64,000 bases of DNA from Pseudoalteromonas sp. XMcav2-N (GTDB taxonomy: Bacteria > Pseudomonadota > Gammaproteobacteria > Enterobacterales > Alteromonadaceae): NCBI RefSeq assembly GCF_024124545.1, contig NZ_JAMXSF010000002.1, forward strand, positions 62,001 to 126,000. Reading direction: 5' to 3'. Below, piece by piece: positions 34,898 to 43,346 of the stretch (positions within the stretch are counted from its first letter, which is position 1; each line of letters opens with the position of its first letter). The position numbers and the translations under genes were made by a program. The notes below the pieces were generated by a model, which saw only the letters and a program-made list of their open reading frames with translations, did not search any database and was not told where the DNA came from.

Positions 34898-35707
34898 ATG
34901 AGTGACTTGTTGTTATTAATAATATGCTGTGCCGTGCTGGGCAGCGGTGTGGGCTTTCTGGCCGGGCTTCTGGGCATTGGCGGCGGTCTGGTGATTGTCC
35001 CGGTACTAAGCAGTATCTTGTTGTACTTTGCGGTGCTGCCTCCTGAGCAGGTCATTGTCGCCGCCATTGCCACGTCTTTGGCCTCTATTTTGTTTACTTC
35101 TACTTCCTCGGCCATCGCCCACCACAAAAATGGCAATGTGCCCTGGGAGTTGGCTCCCTGGATCATGACAGGGGTGGCACTGGGTGCGCTGATCAGCGGC
35201 TTTTTAGCGGCCATGCTGCCAGAGCAAATTGTACGCTGGGTGTTTGCTATCAGCGTGGTCCTGATTGCACTGAAGATGTTTTTTGGCAATAACAAGCCCG
35301 CTGCTGACGAGCGCAGTATGCCCAATAAAGGGGTGTTAACGGGGTTTACAACCTTAACTGGCGGGCTCTCAGCCATGATTGGTATCGGAGGCGGTGCACT
35401 ACTGGTGCCCCTGCTGACGTTTTTCTCCATTGATATGAAAAAAGCCATTGGCTGCGCGTCTGCCTGTGGCATCGTGATTGCCCTGTTTGGCTCTGTCGGT
35501 TACATCACATCGGGCAGTGCTCAATTTGCCTTAGCAGATGGGTTTGCCGGGTTTGTCTACCTGCCAGCACTGCTGGGAATTGTCTGTACCTCCTGGTTTA
35601 CCGCACCGCTGGGCGCTAAAGCGACCCACCATTTACCCGTACCAACCATCAAGAAAATTTTTGCTGGGTTACTGGTTCTGGTTGCGGCGAATATGACACT
35701 CGCTTAA
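34898..35707 (+). CDS. TSUP-family (TauE/SafE) membrane transporter
   Basis: 269 aa with about eight hydrophobic segments and the duplicated family signature: GFLAGLLGIGGGLVIVPVL near residue 20 and a second GLSAMIGIGGGALLVPLL near residue 160. TSUP proteins move small sulfur or carbon anions (sulfite, sulfoacetate, thiosulfate) across the inner membrane. Specificity is not visible. The gene diverges from mesX-mesD and shares their upstream region with the possible MetJ site, so a sulfur-related substrate is plausible but unproven. The ribosome site is weak. Confidence 0.85.
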   Translation: MSDLLLLIICCAVLGSGVGFLAGLLGIGGGLVIVPVLSSILLYFAVLPPEQVIVAAIATSLASILFTSTSSAIAHHKNGNVPWELAPWIMTGVALGALISGFLAAMLPEQIVRWVFAISVVLIALKMFFGNNKPAADERSMPNKGVLTGFTTLTGGLSAMIGIGGGALLVPLLTFFSIDMKKAIGCASACGIVIALFGSVGYITSGSAQFALADGFAGFVYLPALLGIVCTSWFTAPLGAKATHHLPVPTIKKIFAGLLVLVAANMTLA

Positions 35708-35800
35708 CTCGGTGTTAGTTCGCCTTAACCGGTATCACCCAGTTCACACTCAGAACAAAAACAGAGTTGCAGCGCTAAACGCGCCGCAACTCAAATACAT

Positions 35801-35995
35801 TTAACATATGAATGTCGTTTCGCAAGCAGTCGGATAATATGAAGGGCAGTCGTTGGCAAGACTTGGAAAAGTAGGGTTGATAGTTACCTGGTTTAGGTCT
35901 CTTCCACCAGCCACATTGGGTGTGGCTTCAAGTACCAAAGTTGCCTGTGTGTTGCTCAAGTTTTTAATCTGTTTTTTCTTAAATGTCAGTTTCAT
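35801..35995 (-). CDS. Orphan GG-leader peptide, possible RiPP/lanthipeptide-type precursor
   Basis: 64 aa from the ATG at 35995, with AAGGA 6 bases upstream (the ATG at 36001 is too close to it). The leader MKLTFKKKQIKNLSN, then ATPNVAGG, has the basic K-K-K-x-I-K-x-L start and the Gly-Gly cleavage site of natural-product precursor families. The 33-residue core after GG is rich in Ser, Thr, Tyr and Pro and has three Cys (NDCPSYYPTACETTFIC). No modification enzyme, protease or exporter lies next to it. Genus relatives are often annotated as class I lanthipeptides, which I recall rather than tested. Confidence 0.6.
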   Translation of the reverse strand: MKLTFKKKQIKNLSNTQATLVLEATPNVAGGRDLNQVTINPTFPSLANDCPSYYPTACETTFIC

Positions 35996-36001
35996 TATCA
36001 T

Positions 36002-36326
36002 TCCTTGTGTCGATAAATAAGTTTCATTAATTATCTTAACTTAATCCAGATTGTTTGCAATAGAGGAACAAACTTTTAGTTCCCCCATTCAGAGCGAGCT
36101 ATTGAGTGGTATTCGTTGTGCCGCTTTCATATACCCGGCTTCACTCAGTTGTTGTCAGAATGCTAACAGGGCACTTTTACCGTCCGGATAATGCTCAAAA
36201 AAGAAACGGGGGCTATACGAGCAACCAGGCATGCGCCAGCAGCTCATAACAATCAAATAATGAAGGTGCATGAGTCACTCCGTCAAACAGGCCTCAGCTC
36301 GTGCTCTTCAGTCACCCCACTGTCAT
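36002..36326. other. Gene-free 325-bp stretch
   Basis: No supported gene. On the minus strand a short open piece (about 36160-36250) reads SPRFFFEHYPDGKSALLAF then stops, and resumes QQLSEAGYMKAAQR. It may be the worn end of an old gene, but I cannot name it. Confidence 0.3.
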
Positions 36327-36839
36327 TCAAAACACTTTTGCGGCCTGCTGCTTTGCGGTTAACGTAAAACGCTGTGATAAACCAAGGCGCTTGTATTTAG
36401 CCCGCATAGCCAGCTTCTTGTCATTACCCTTGCCGTAAAATCCGTTGTGAAATCGCAGCCCTTGCTTGTGGTCAACGCCGACAAACTTGCCCATCACCAC
36501 AATCTGATCTACCTCGGTCTGGTCGCCGTGATGAGCGGTCTGCGGTGAGAGGATCAGCCCTTCAATCTTCTGTGTGGTCTCGCCCTGAGTCATAAAGACT
36601 TGCTGCTGAATTGCGTTAAAGATATCCCTGTGCGCTCCTTTAAATTCATGAACTGACAAATGCCCATCGTTATCAGTATCCGCGCCTGGAAAGCTCGACG
36701 GGTCGATGGCCACGACCAGGTAAGCACCCGACTCGTCAAAGTTCAGCGTACCCTGCTCGGCCACCATTAAGTGAGCGCTGGCCGCTGCCGACGTGACCAA
36801 ACAGGCGATCATAGCGATACGTTTGATAAAATAAAACAT
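36327..36839 (-). CDS. Exported EF-hand protein
   Basis: About 170 aa from the ATG at 36839, with AGGAGGT upstream overlapping the spacing after the previous stop; a longer reading would overlap that gene. A signal peptide (FIKRIAMIACLVTSAAASA) is followed by a single complete EF-hand loop DTDNDGHLSVHEF near residue 53, so calcium binding is expected. The remainder (FVGVDHKQGLRFHNGFYGKG) is unknown. It starts 17 bases after the YHYH lipoprotein gene and is surely in the same operon, so the two may act together in the periplasm. Confidence 0.75.
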   Translation of the reverse strand: MFYFIKRIAMIACLVTSAAASAHLMVAEQGTLNFDESGAYLVVAIDPSSFPGADTDNDGHLSVHEFKGAHRDIFNAIQQQVFMTQGETTQKIEGLILSPQTAHHGDQTEVDQIVVMGKFVGVDHKQGLRFHNGFYGKGNDKKLAMRAKYKRLGLSQRFTLTAKQQAAKVF

Positions 36840-36856
36840 GATTAAACCTCCTATGA

Positions 36857-37948
36857 CTAAAGCTGGCCCTTCACACAACGCTGAAAATACGGATAGGTGT
36901 CGGTGGCATAGTAATGGTAAATGCCTTGCGGAAACTCAGGAGTGACGCCATAGCGGCCATTGCACTCATCCAGATCGCCACTGCCCGCCACATACTCCCA
37001 ATCCTGCGCAAAGGTCCCGAGTGCATAAACAGACGTTGAGGGTCGGTTGCTGCTGACGCTCTCCACCAGCTGGTAACTTCCCGTCATCACCTTTAATGAC
37101 GATGTTGAATCCTGTGCATCGCTGTAACCATATCGGGCGTAAATTGGGAAGCCATCTGCGGCCCAGCCAATCAGAGTCATGCTGGTTTCAGAACCGCCAC
37201 GCAGGGCAATAAAGCCTTCCGGCATGCCGTGGTAATGATAAGCACCATTGGGCTGTACATGGGCATTGTTGTCATCGGTGCCAAAGTCAAAACTGGTCTG
37301 GCCAAGCGCTTCGATATGCCAGTTGCCGGTGTTGCCGACCAAACTACAACTGTTGCCGGAATCATCGCATGAGCCTGCCGTATTGGCGTCTATTTTTACG
37401 CCGTTCAATACGTACCCCGTTGCGCCTCTTGGCCCGCCGAGCGTTAAAACCGTATCCGTTTGTTCGGGCGTTAGAGTGTAACTGACAGAAACCGCGGTTT
37501 CGCTGATGGTATTGGGGTTTGCCGGATTAGGAAAAGTACCCGTTTCATGGTCTGGAATGCCGTTGGCTGTGAGTTGCCGGGTGCTTCCGGTACAGCTCCA
37601 GTCGGCATTGCTGGTCATTTGTACCGAGGCGGAATCATTGAACTCGCTGTAGAAGTAATCACACAGCACGCCGTCGGTAGAGCCGGATGTCACTGCGGTA
37701 CCATTGTCAGTATCAAGTCCTGTTCCCGAATCCTGAGAGCCAGAGTCATCAGTTTCGGACCCGTTGCCGGAATCCTCGGTACCCGAGTTGTTAGCCTGCG
37801 TTGCAGAACCTGAACTCGTGCTACTGACATCTGTGATTACAGAGTCATTCTGAGTACTTGCCTCACCACCCGATCCGGATCCACATGCCGACAATAAAAA
37901 CATCGATACCCACAGCGCTAAAACAGACTTTTTATGTATTGTAACCAT
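36857..37948 (-). CDS. YHYH-domain lipoprotein
   Basis: About 363 aa from the ATG at 37948, with GGGAG 8 bases upstream. The signal ends in a lipobox, LLSAC, so Cys is the lipidated residue. A long low-complexity Ser/Asp/Gly linker (~25-90) follows, then a globular domain with the YHYH motif (GAYHYHGMPEG, ~residue 245) and a second His-rich end (GIYHYYATDTYPYFQRC). YHYH proteins are exported and probably bind metal through the motif; their role is not established. The repeated D-S-G and G-S linker suggests a flexible arm from the outer membrane. Operon with the EF-hand gene. Confidence 0.82.
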   Translation of the reverse strand: MVTIHKKSVLALWVSMFLLSACGSGSGGEASTQNDSVITDVSSTSSGSATQANNSGTEDSGNGSETDDSGSQDSGTGLDTDNGTAVTSGSTDGVLCDYFYSEFNDSASVQMTSNADWSCTGSTRQLTANGIPDHETGTFPNPANPNTISETAVSVSYTLTPEQTDTVLTLGGPRGATGYVLNGVKIDANTAGSCDDSGNSCSLVGNTGNWHIEALGQTSFDFGTDDNNAHVQPNGAYHYHGMPEGFIALRGGSETSMTLIGWAADGFPIYARYGYSDAQDSTSSLKVMTGSYQLVESVSSNRPSTSVYALGTFAQDWEYVAGSGDLDECNGRYGVTPEFPQGIYHYYATDTYPYFQRCVKGQL

Positions 37949-38120
37949 ATCTGATACTCCCACAGTGCTAACCACTTGGTAGCCTGTTGGCTACCTCTGG
38001 TTTTCACTATATAAGTGGATTGTGCAAACACGGCGCAAAAAAAGTGCAAATAGTATGCAAGTTGCAAACTCTCACTGGGGATGGACAGCCTGAGATTAAA
38101 CCGCTCGACCAACAACAAGG

Positions 38121-38597
38121 CTAACCTTTCTGGGTTTGGAGTGACTTTTCCATAAATAGCAAGGGCTGCCCATTGTGCTCCCCCTGTTTAAACTGCCTGT
38201 AACCAAGCTTCTGATAGATATGAATACCGCGGGTATTTTCGGCAAATACATCAAGCCAGATGCGCTTGCACCCCAGCTCATCGACACAATATTGTTCCAT
38301 CTTGCTAATGGCGTGCTGACCAATACCGCGGCCTTTAGCACTGACCACAATTCTGCGAAATTCCACACAGGTTTCACCATCGCGTGCCAGAATAATAAAA
38401 CCGACCAGCGACTGATTGTCATAGATAGACAAATACACTGTATGCGGTTGTGCCAAAGCTGCGCGGTGCTGCTCTGCACTATTCGGGAGAATAAAGCCAG
38501 ATGTATCTGCAGCCCCTTCCATTTCAACAAACCGCGCTATGTCTGATGGTTTTGATTTTTTTAGTTCAATAGTGCGTGGGTCAGTAGTAGGGTCCAT
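38121..38597 (-). CDS. GNAT-family N-acetyltransferase
   Basis: About 158 aa from the ATG at 38597, with AGGAAG upstream. The acetyl-CoA site shows as RIVVSAKGRGIGQHAISKME (the Q/RxxGxG/A pattern), followed by CKRIWLDVFAENTRGIHIYQ and KLGYRQF, the usual beta5-alpha4 end. It transfers an acetyl group to an amine of an unknown small molecule or protein. Lone gene between the YHYH operon and the TetR gene. Confidence 0.85.
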   Translation of the reverse strand: MDPTTDPRTIELKKSKPSDIARFVEMEGAADTSGFILPNSAEQHRAALAQPHTVYLSIYDNQSLVGFIILARDGETCVEFRRIVVSAKGRGIGQHAISKMEQYCVDELGCKRIWLDVFAENTRGIHIYQKLGYRQFKQGEHNGQPLLFMEKSLQTQKG

Positions 38598-38804
38598 ATT
38601 GAACTTCCTGTATCTGATATCTTTTGGTTTCAAAATCAAAGAATAAACAATTATGCACCTTACTAAAAGCGGATTGCCGTGTAATTACTTCGCATTTGCT
38701 GGGTGCCTGCTAGCCGTTGAAAGCAAACGCTGTCAGATTTATTCAGATATGGAGTAGCTATAGAACCTGAGCCTACATACTTAACCAGACAGGTTCTGTA
38801 AGCC

Positions 38805-39368
38805 CTAAGTTTGTGATTCCAAAGAGTGACACAAAAGTGCCAGGGGTCCGTCCATCATTTCGGACTTAATCAGAGCCTTATCGTGGCAACAGCTGGCAGA
38901 CAAAGCAAAGCCATGTAAGTAATCCGCCAATAAATTCAGCCCGTCTTCTTCTGTTTCCTGGTGCAAGCCCAACGGGCCAACAATCGTTTTATAGCGCTCC
39001 GTAAATACCTGAGCAGGACCATATGATTTCATGCTCAGTATGGTTTGTAATAATCCATTGTATTCGCTCAGCAGCTCAATATAGCTGATACATAAACGCT
39101 TTAACTCAGCTTGCCAATCAGGATTTTGGCTGGGCTGATAGATTTGAGCAACAAGCGATGTGGTCAGTGCTTCCAGTAGTACATTCTTATTCTTAAAGTA
39201 GTGATAGATAGCCATAGGGTCCACTGCTAAGTGCGTTGCGATGGCGCGGACACTTGGCACTTTGCCATCTCTTTTCATTAAGAACTTTGCGGTGTCCAGG
39301 ATACTTTCAGCACTTAAAAGCGACCGCTTGCCAGCCGGTCGTCCGCGTTTCTTTTCATTGACGGCCAT
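38805..39368 (-). CDS. TetR-family transcriptional regulator
   Basis: 187 aa. The N-terminal helix-turn-helix is typical: ILDTAKFLMKRDGKVPSVRAIATHLAVDPMAIYHYFKNKNVLLEAL (~residues 24-70), after a basic tail (KKRGRPAGKRS). The C-terminal ligand domain resembles TetR_C of AcrR-like repressors, ligand unknown. It diverges from a DHFR-like gene, with a perfect palindrome at 39393-39411 between them, so it most likely represses both itself and its neighbour. Confidence 0.88.
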   Translation of the reverse strand: MAVNEKKRGRPAGKRSLLSAESILDTAKFLMKRDGKVPSVRAIATHLAVDPMAIYHYFKNKNVLLEALTTSLVAQIYQPSQNPDWQAELKRLCISYIELLSEYNGLLQTILSMKSYGPAQVFTERYKTIVGPLGLHQETEEDGLNLLADYLHGFALSASCCHDKALIKSEMMDGPLALLCHSLESQT

Positions 39369-39392
39369 CTGCCTTTCCTTATAAACTAAAAA

Positions 39393-39411
39393 TATTCTAC
39401 AGTGTAGAATA
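39393..39411. promoter_or_regulatory. Probable TetR operator
   Basis: Perfect 9-1-9 palindrome (TATTCTACA, G, TGTAGAATA) in the divergent gap between the TetR gene and the DHFR-like gene. Size and position fit a TetR dimer site overlapping one or both promoters. Confidence 0.7.
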
Positions 39412-39466
39412 AATTCTAAGTGATTTATTACCTAAACTCAACCACGGCGAGTGTGAGGAGAAACTA

Positions 39467-40000
39467 ATGGCAAACATTGTATTTATAGCGACGAGCCTGG
39501 ATGGATATATTGCAGATAAACACGGTAAACTCGACTGGCTAAGGTCTGTACCTAACCCGGACAATGTCGATACTGGTTTTAATTCCTTGATGGCACGAAT
39601 TGACGCTATAGTGATGGGACGCAATACCTTCGATATGGTTATGAGCTTTGATTGTGACTGGCCTTACACCAAGCCTGTATTCGTCGTCAGCAATATGATG
39701 ACAAAAGTACCACAAGGCTTTGAAGAAAAAGTATTTCTGCTCAAAGGTGAGCCAAAAGATATTGTTGATAAGCTCAATGCGCAAGGGTTTAATGAGCTGT
39801 ATATCGACGGTGGCGTGACAATTCAAAGCTTCCTGCAAGACGATCTGATTGATGAAGTGGTGATCACCCGCTTTCCTGTGCTGCTTGGCGGGGGCTCTCC
39901 TTTGTTTGGCGAACTCACCCAGCCATTGCAGTTTAGAGTTGCCAGAAGTGAAATAGTGCTGAAAGACTTAGTTCAAACCACTTACGTACGACAGGTATAA
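39467..40000 (+). CDS. Dihydrofolate reductase-like protein (RibD C-terminal fold)
   Basis: 177 aa with GAGGAG upstream. MANIVFIATSLDGYIAD at the start, MGRNTFDMV in the middle and LYIDGGVTIQSFLQ plus LLGGGSPLF at the end fit the YyaP/RibD-C branch of the DHFR superfamily, NADPH-dependent reductases of unknown substrate that are not the housekeeping folate enzyme. It faces a TetR gene across a perfect palindrome, so it is probably induced by a small molecule, perhaps one it reduces. Confidence 0.85.
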   Translation: MANIVFIATSLDGYIADKHGKLDWLRSVPNPDNVDTGFNSLMARIDAIVMGRNTFDMVMSFDCDWPYTKPVFVVSNMMTKVPQGFEEKVFLLKGEPKDIVDKLNAQGFNELYIDGGVTIQSFLQDDLIDEVVITRFPVLLGGGSPLFGELTQPLQFRVARSEIVLKDLVQTTYVRQV

Positions 40001-40055
40001 CCGTTATTTATATGAGTACTGGCCATGAAATGGCGCGCCTCAGCGGTTAATTACC

Positions 40056-40820
40056 TCAAGGCTGCGCATATTTTTCCTGACTGGGTGGCGACCACGAAAT
40101 ACACTGAACTTGCGGCACCCAGATATAGCCTTGCTGGTCGCAACCATAGGTTATTCCGGGCACTTTTATCTGGTAAAGCCCGGCAATGTATAAACAGAAA
40201 ATGGCATCCAGTGCGTCTTCATTGCCTTTGAGAGCTTGCCCGCTCAATGACTCTATGTAGTCCTCAGACAAAATATGCGAGAACGACTCTGGCACCTCAA
40301 GCGCTAAAACCGGTGAAGACGCTAGTTGCGTAATTAAGCTGGCCAACGCTATCTGACCTGCCTTGCGCGTAGCAACCTCTCCCTTTTTATAAAGTAACCT
40401 CTCGGGAAGTTCAAAACACTCGATCATCGCGGGATGCGGATAGCACTCAATTTGCCATTGTGCCAATGCCAGATGCCCAAACCCCTTGTCCTGTAGGGCC
40501 AACGAGAGGTCGACACTGGCAGCGGCGGGATATAAGGTGGTGTTTGAGGTATGGCAAGATGCTTTACGCGACCCATAGTCTCTGCTGAGCTGCTTTTCAC
40601 ATTCCCGCTGGCCCGTTTGATTTTCGATGATTAGCGGCGCATCAATTGCAATGCCAGTGAGCAACGGCTGATTTGAGATAAAAGCCAAAATATCGCCAAG
40701 CCCAAATAAAGCAGGCTCCAGCTCCTCCAGTGACAAAACCCCGTTGTCCAAACGACCCACCGCGGCTGCAGAGGGGTTCTTTTCGCTATGCCAGGCCAGA
40801 TCCAGACCCATCAATTTCAT
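40056..40820 (-). CDS. DUF429 (RNase H-fold) protein
   Basis: 254 aa. Begins MGLDLAWHSEKNPSAAAVG with the first acidic residue of an RNase H-like fold, followed by GIAIDAPLIIENQTGQRECEKQLSRDYG and ALKGNEDALDAIFCLYIA, the two other conserved acidic patches of DUF429. The family is predicted to be nuclease-like, but no activity has been shown to my knowledge. No operon partner: the next gene on the strand, yfiR-like, ends 48 bases upstream of its start and belongs to another set. Confidence 0.8.
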   Translation of the reverse strand: MKLMGLDLAWHSEKNPSAAAVGRLDNGVLSLEELEPALFGLGDILAFISNQPLLTGIAIDAPLIIENQTGQRECEKQLSRDYGSRKASCHTSNTTLYPAAASVDLSLALQDKGFGHLALAQWQIECYPHPAMIECFELPERLLYKKGEVATRKAGQIALASLITQLASSPVLALEVPESFSHILSEDYIESLSGQALKGNEDALDAIFCLYIAGLYQIKVPGITYGCDQQGYIWVPQVQCISWSPPSQEKYAQP

Positions 40821-40867
40821 AAAACTCTCCTTAACGCTTTCCCTATTTTACACTCGCCTTGTTTACC

Positions 40868-41374
40868 TCACCGTACCTCAGTGGCCAGTTTCAGTAAATG
40901 GGCGCTAAAGTTCAGGCCCCGGCGCTTTGCATCAGTCAGGTTTACCCGAAAACTGAGGTTATTGGCATCGGCTATCAGGCCTATCATGGCGCCCTGACGA
41001 AACCCCTCGCTGGTATCCGACACCACCAGTACAGGAGAGTGCTCCAGATCTTCGAGCCAGTACTGAGTTTGCTGCCGGTTTTGCTGGCTCAGAAACAGAA
41101 TGTCGCAGCGTGATATTTGTTCGTTGTTTGGCAATTCCATCACTTCGGTATCATCATCCATATCCTGCGTGTGCAGTAGTGAAGTAACTGCCTGATACAG
41201 CTCTGAGTTGCCCACAACACAAAAACGCAATTTGTTGGGCGGCGGCGGAGGCCACTTGCTAAACTGACTGAAACGATATAAAAACGCCGCTTTGAGCTCA
41301 TTTTCGCTCAGGCTTTGTGCTTTCCCCTCGCAAGCAAATATTAATAAACACAGCGCAACCAGATGTTTAATCAT
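40868..41374 (-). CDS. YfiR-family periplasmic protein (DUF4154)
   Basis: About 168 aa from the ATG at 41374, which lies inside the last codons of the TonB-receptor-like gene, so translation is coupled. A signal peptide ends near CEGKAQS. LKAAFLYRFSQFSKWP is the family hallmark, followed by LRFCVVGNSELY and SEGFRQGAMIGLIADANNLSFRVNL. In Pseudomonas, YfiR is a periplasmic brake on the membrane diguanylate cyclase YfiN. Here a diguanylate cyclase is encoded two genes upstream in the same operon, so it probably regulates that enzyme. Confidence 0.88.
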   Translation of the reverse strand: MIKHLVALCLLIFACEGKAQSLSENELKAAFLYRFSQFSKWPPPPPNKLRFCVVGNSELYQAVTSLLHTQDMDDDTEVMELPNNEQISRCDILFLSQQNRQQTQYWLEDLEHSPVLVVSDTSEGFRQGAMIGLIADANNLSFRVNLTDAKRRGLNFSAHLLKLATEVR

Positions 41375-43346
41375 TATTCCAGCTCCAGTTAACCGACAAA
41401 TGCACTTGCCGGCGGCGCTGCAAATAAGGGGTAAAACCATCATCGGTGATTTCAAGTATGTCTTTATCTGTGATATTTCTGACTCCCAAAGCAACAAACA
41501 GGTCCGGGCTATTTTGCCAGTTTAAGCTAACGTCATGGCTGACATACCCAGGTAAATGGCTATCAAAGGTTCTCCTTTTGCTAACACCATTAGCATTCAG
41601 GCTCAGCGTAAAATCAGAGTTGCCAAGAGGCATGCTAAAACGCATTTTGCCAATGAATTCAGGTGAGTTCGCTATGCCGAATCCACCTCTCAATCTGGAG
41701 CGTTGGACGGCCAAATTGGCAATCAAAGACATTCCCCTCGCCCAGCGTTTATCCACCCCGAATTCGACCCCATGGCTCCTGATAGGCGGCGGATTAAAGT
41801 AAATTGGCCGAAAGAAGTCCTGATGGATCAGGTTATTTATGTCGGCGTAATAAAAAGTGGCAAAAGACGACAACGAGTCACTCCAGCGCTGTACAAGACT
41901 CAGCTCGTTGTAATCTATCGTTTCGTTTTGCGGATTTGGTTCACTGAACACGCTGTTGGCGTTGCGTTCCAGAAAGTTCGCCACTCTGAATGCCCGGCTG
42001 TGACGCAATAACAGATGATGACCTTCCAGGAAGCTGTATTTAAGGGTAAAACTGGGTGACCACCTGGCTGGACTAAAATCAGAGTCGTCGTGTCTTAAGG
42101 CCCACTGAAACTTAAATCTTGGCGTAATACGCCACAGATCCTGAAAATACAGGCCGTAGCGGCTTTCATTGCTTTTTTGTTCAAAGTTAAACTGAGACGG
42201 TAAACTGGAACGAGAGCTAAATTCCTGTCGGTGATCCTTCTGAAAATCAACACCTATCATCAGTTCATGATTTTCGACTCCTAAAAAGACCAACTGCCCG
42301 TCCAGATTGCTCCAGCGCCCGGAATTCATGGGCCGAACAAACTCCACTTCACCGCTTTGCAGTGTCAATGGCACGCTGCGTACCAGATCATTGCCATGGG
42401 TGGAGACATGAAAGTAGGCTTCCATATCATCTGAAATCTTGTCATCAAAGGTTAAAGCCAGAAAATAAGCTTCATTATCCAGCGTTTCAAGTTCAGGTGT
42501 CGCCTGTTCAGCGCCGCCGCTAAATAACACGCTAAAACCATCGGGAAAACTACGCTGACGCCTCGAAGCCGCAGCCTGCAGTTGCAAACTACCCGCTTGA
42601 TGACTGAGCATAATTCTGCTGCTGCTCTCCTTGTTCAGATCTTGCCACACCAGCAACTCTGCTGGCGCGCCGGGCACAGGAAAGTCCTTTGCTCTTAATC
42701 TGGAACCACTGAGGGATAACCAGCTGTCGGCACCTGAGTCAGAGCGCATTCCGACAGTTACCCGGCCATGCTGTGTGTCATCATTGGTCACCGAAAAGGC
42801 GGTGTTCAGGCCTCGTAACTTACTACTGGTTTTAGTGACTATGTTAATCACACCCAAGAGCGCATTGTTCCCATATAAAGCAGCGGACGCGCCCGGGCTG
42901 TATTCAACCCGCTCAATCAAACCTACATCGACAAAGTTTTCGTAACCCAACAGCCCTGCATCCAGCAGGTTTTCATTCATTCTGGTGCCATCAAGCAAAA
43001 ACAAAAACCGCGAGTTAAAGTCGCCCGGTCTGCCTATGCCTCGCGCGCCCAGATAAATAAACGAGCTGTTATCCCGCGTAGTGATACCCACAAACATGGT
43101 TAGTATGTCGGCAAGTGATTGCAGGTTGAATTGTCTGATGTCTTTATCCGTGATCACATGGGTCACGGCCATACTGTCGCTACTGGAACGTTCGATCCGC
43201 GACCCGGCAGATATTTGCGTATTGCTGGGCAATTGATTGAGCTGCTGACTGAGCAAGTCTTCAAGATCCGGGAGTGGGTCATTTTTTGCCTGAACACAGA
43301 GCGACAACACGCCCATAAGTCCGGCAATAAGATAACACTGTTTCAT
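41367..43346 (-). CDS. TonB-dependent receptor-like outer-membrane protein of a YfiR/DGC operon
   Basis: 659 aa. A signal peptide ends near CVQAK. The plug domain (~60-185: VITDKDIRQFNLQSLADIL, LLDGTRMNEN, VERVEYSPG, ALYGNNALLGVINIVTK) and a 22-strand-type barrel follow, ending in Trp/aromatic residues (NWSWNND). No obvious TonB box precedes the plug. Such receptors accompany YfiR and GGDEF proteins in marine gammaproteobacteria, where a sensing rather than bulk-uptake role is suspected. Its start overlaps the cyclase stop (ATGA, 43343-43346) and its stop overlaps the YfiR start. Confidence 0.85.
   Translation of the reverse strand: MKQCYLIAGLMGVLSLCVQAKNDPLPDLEDLLSQQLNQLPSNTQISAGSRIERSSSDSMAVTHVITDKDIRQFNLQSLADILTMFVGITTRDNSSFIYLGARGIGRPGDFNSRFLFLLDGTRMNENLLDAGLLGYENFVDVGLIERVEYSPGASAALYGNNALLGVINIVTKTSSKLRGLNTAFSVTNDDTQHGRVTVGMRSDSGADSWLSLSGSRLRAKDFPVPGAPAELLVWQDLNKESSSRIMLSHQAGSLQLQAAASRRQRSFPDGFSVLFSGGAEQATPELETLDNEAYFLALTFDDKISDDMEAYFHVSTHGNDLVRSVPLTLQSGEVEFVRPMNSGRWSNLDGQLVFLGVENHELMIGVDFQKDHRQEFSSRSSLPSQFNFEQKSNESRYGLYFQDLWRITPRFKFQWALRHDDSDFSPARWSPSFTLKYSFLEGHHLLLRHSRAFRVANFLERNANSVFSEPNPQNETIDYNELSLVQRWSDSLSSFATFYYADINNLIHQDFFRPIYFNPPPIRSHGVEFGVDKRWARGMSLIANLAVQRSRLRGGFGIANSPEFIGKMRFSMPLGNSDFTLSLNANGVSKRRTFDSHLPGYVSHDVSLNWQNSPDLFVALGVRNITDKDILEITDDGFTPYLQRRRQVHLSVNWSWNND

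Noticed and set aside
36150..36260. A gene remnant reading FEHYPDGKSALLAF on the minus strand
   Set aside because: Too short and interrupted to identify; mentioned only in the intergenic entry.
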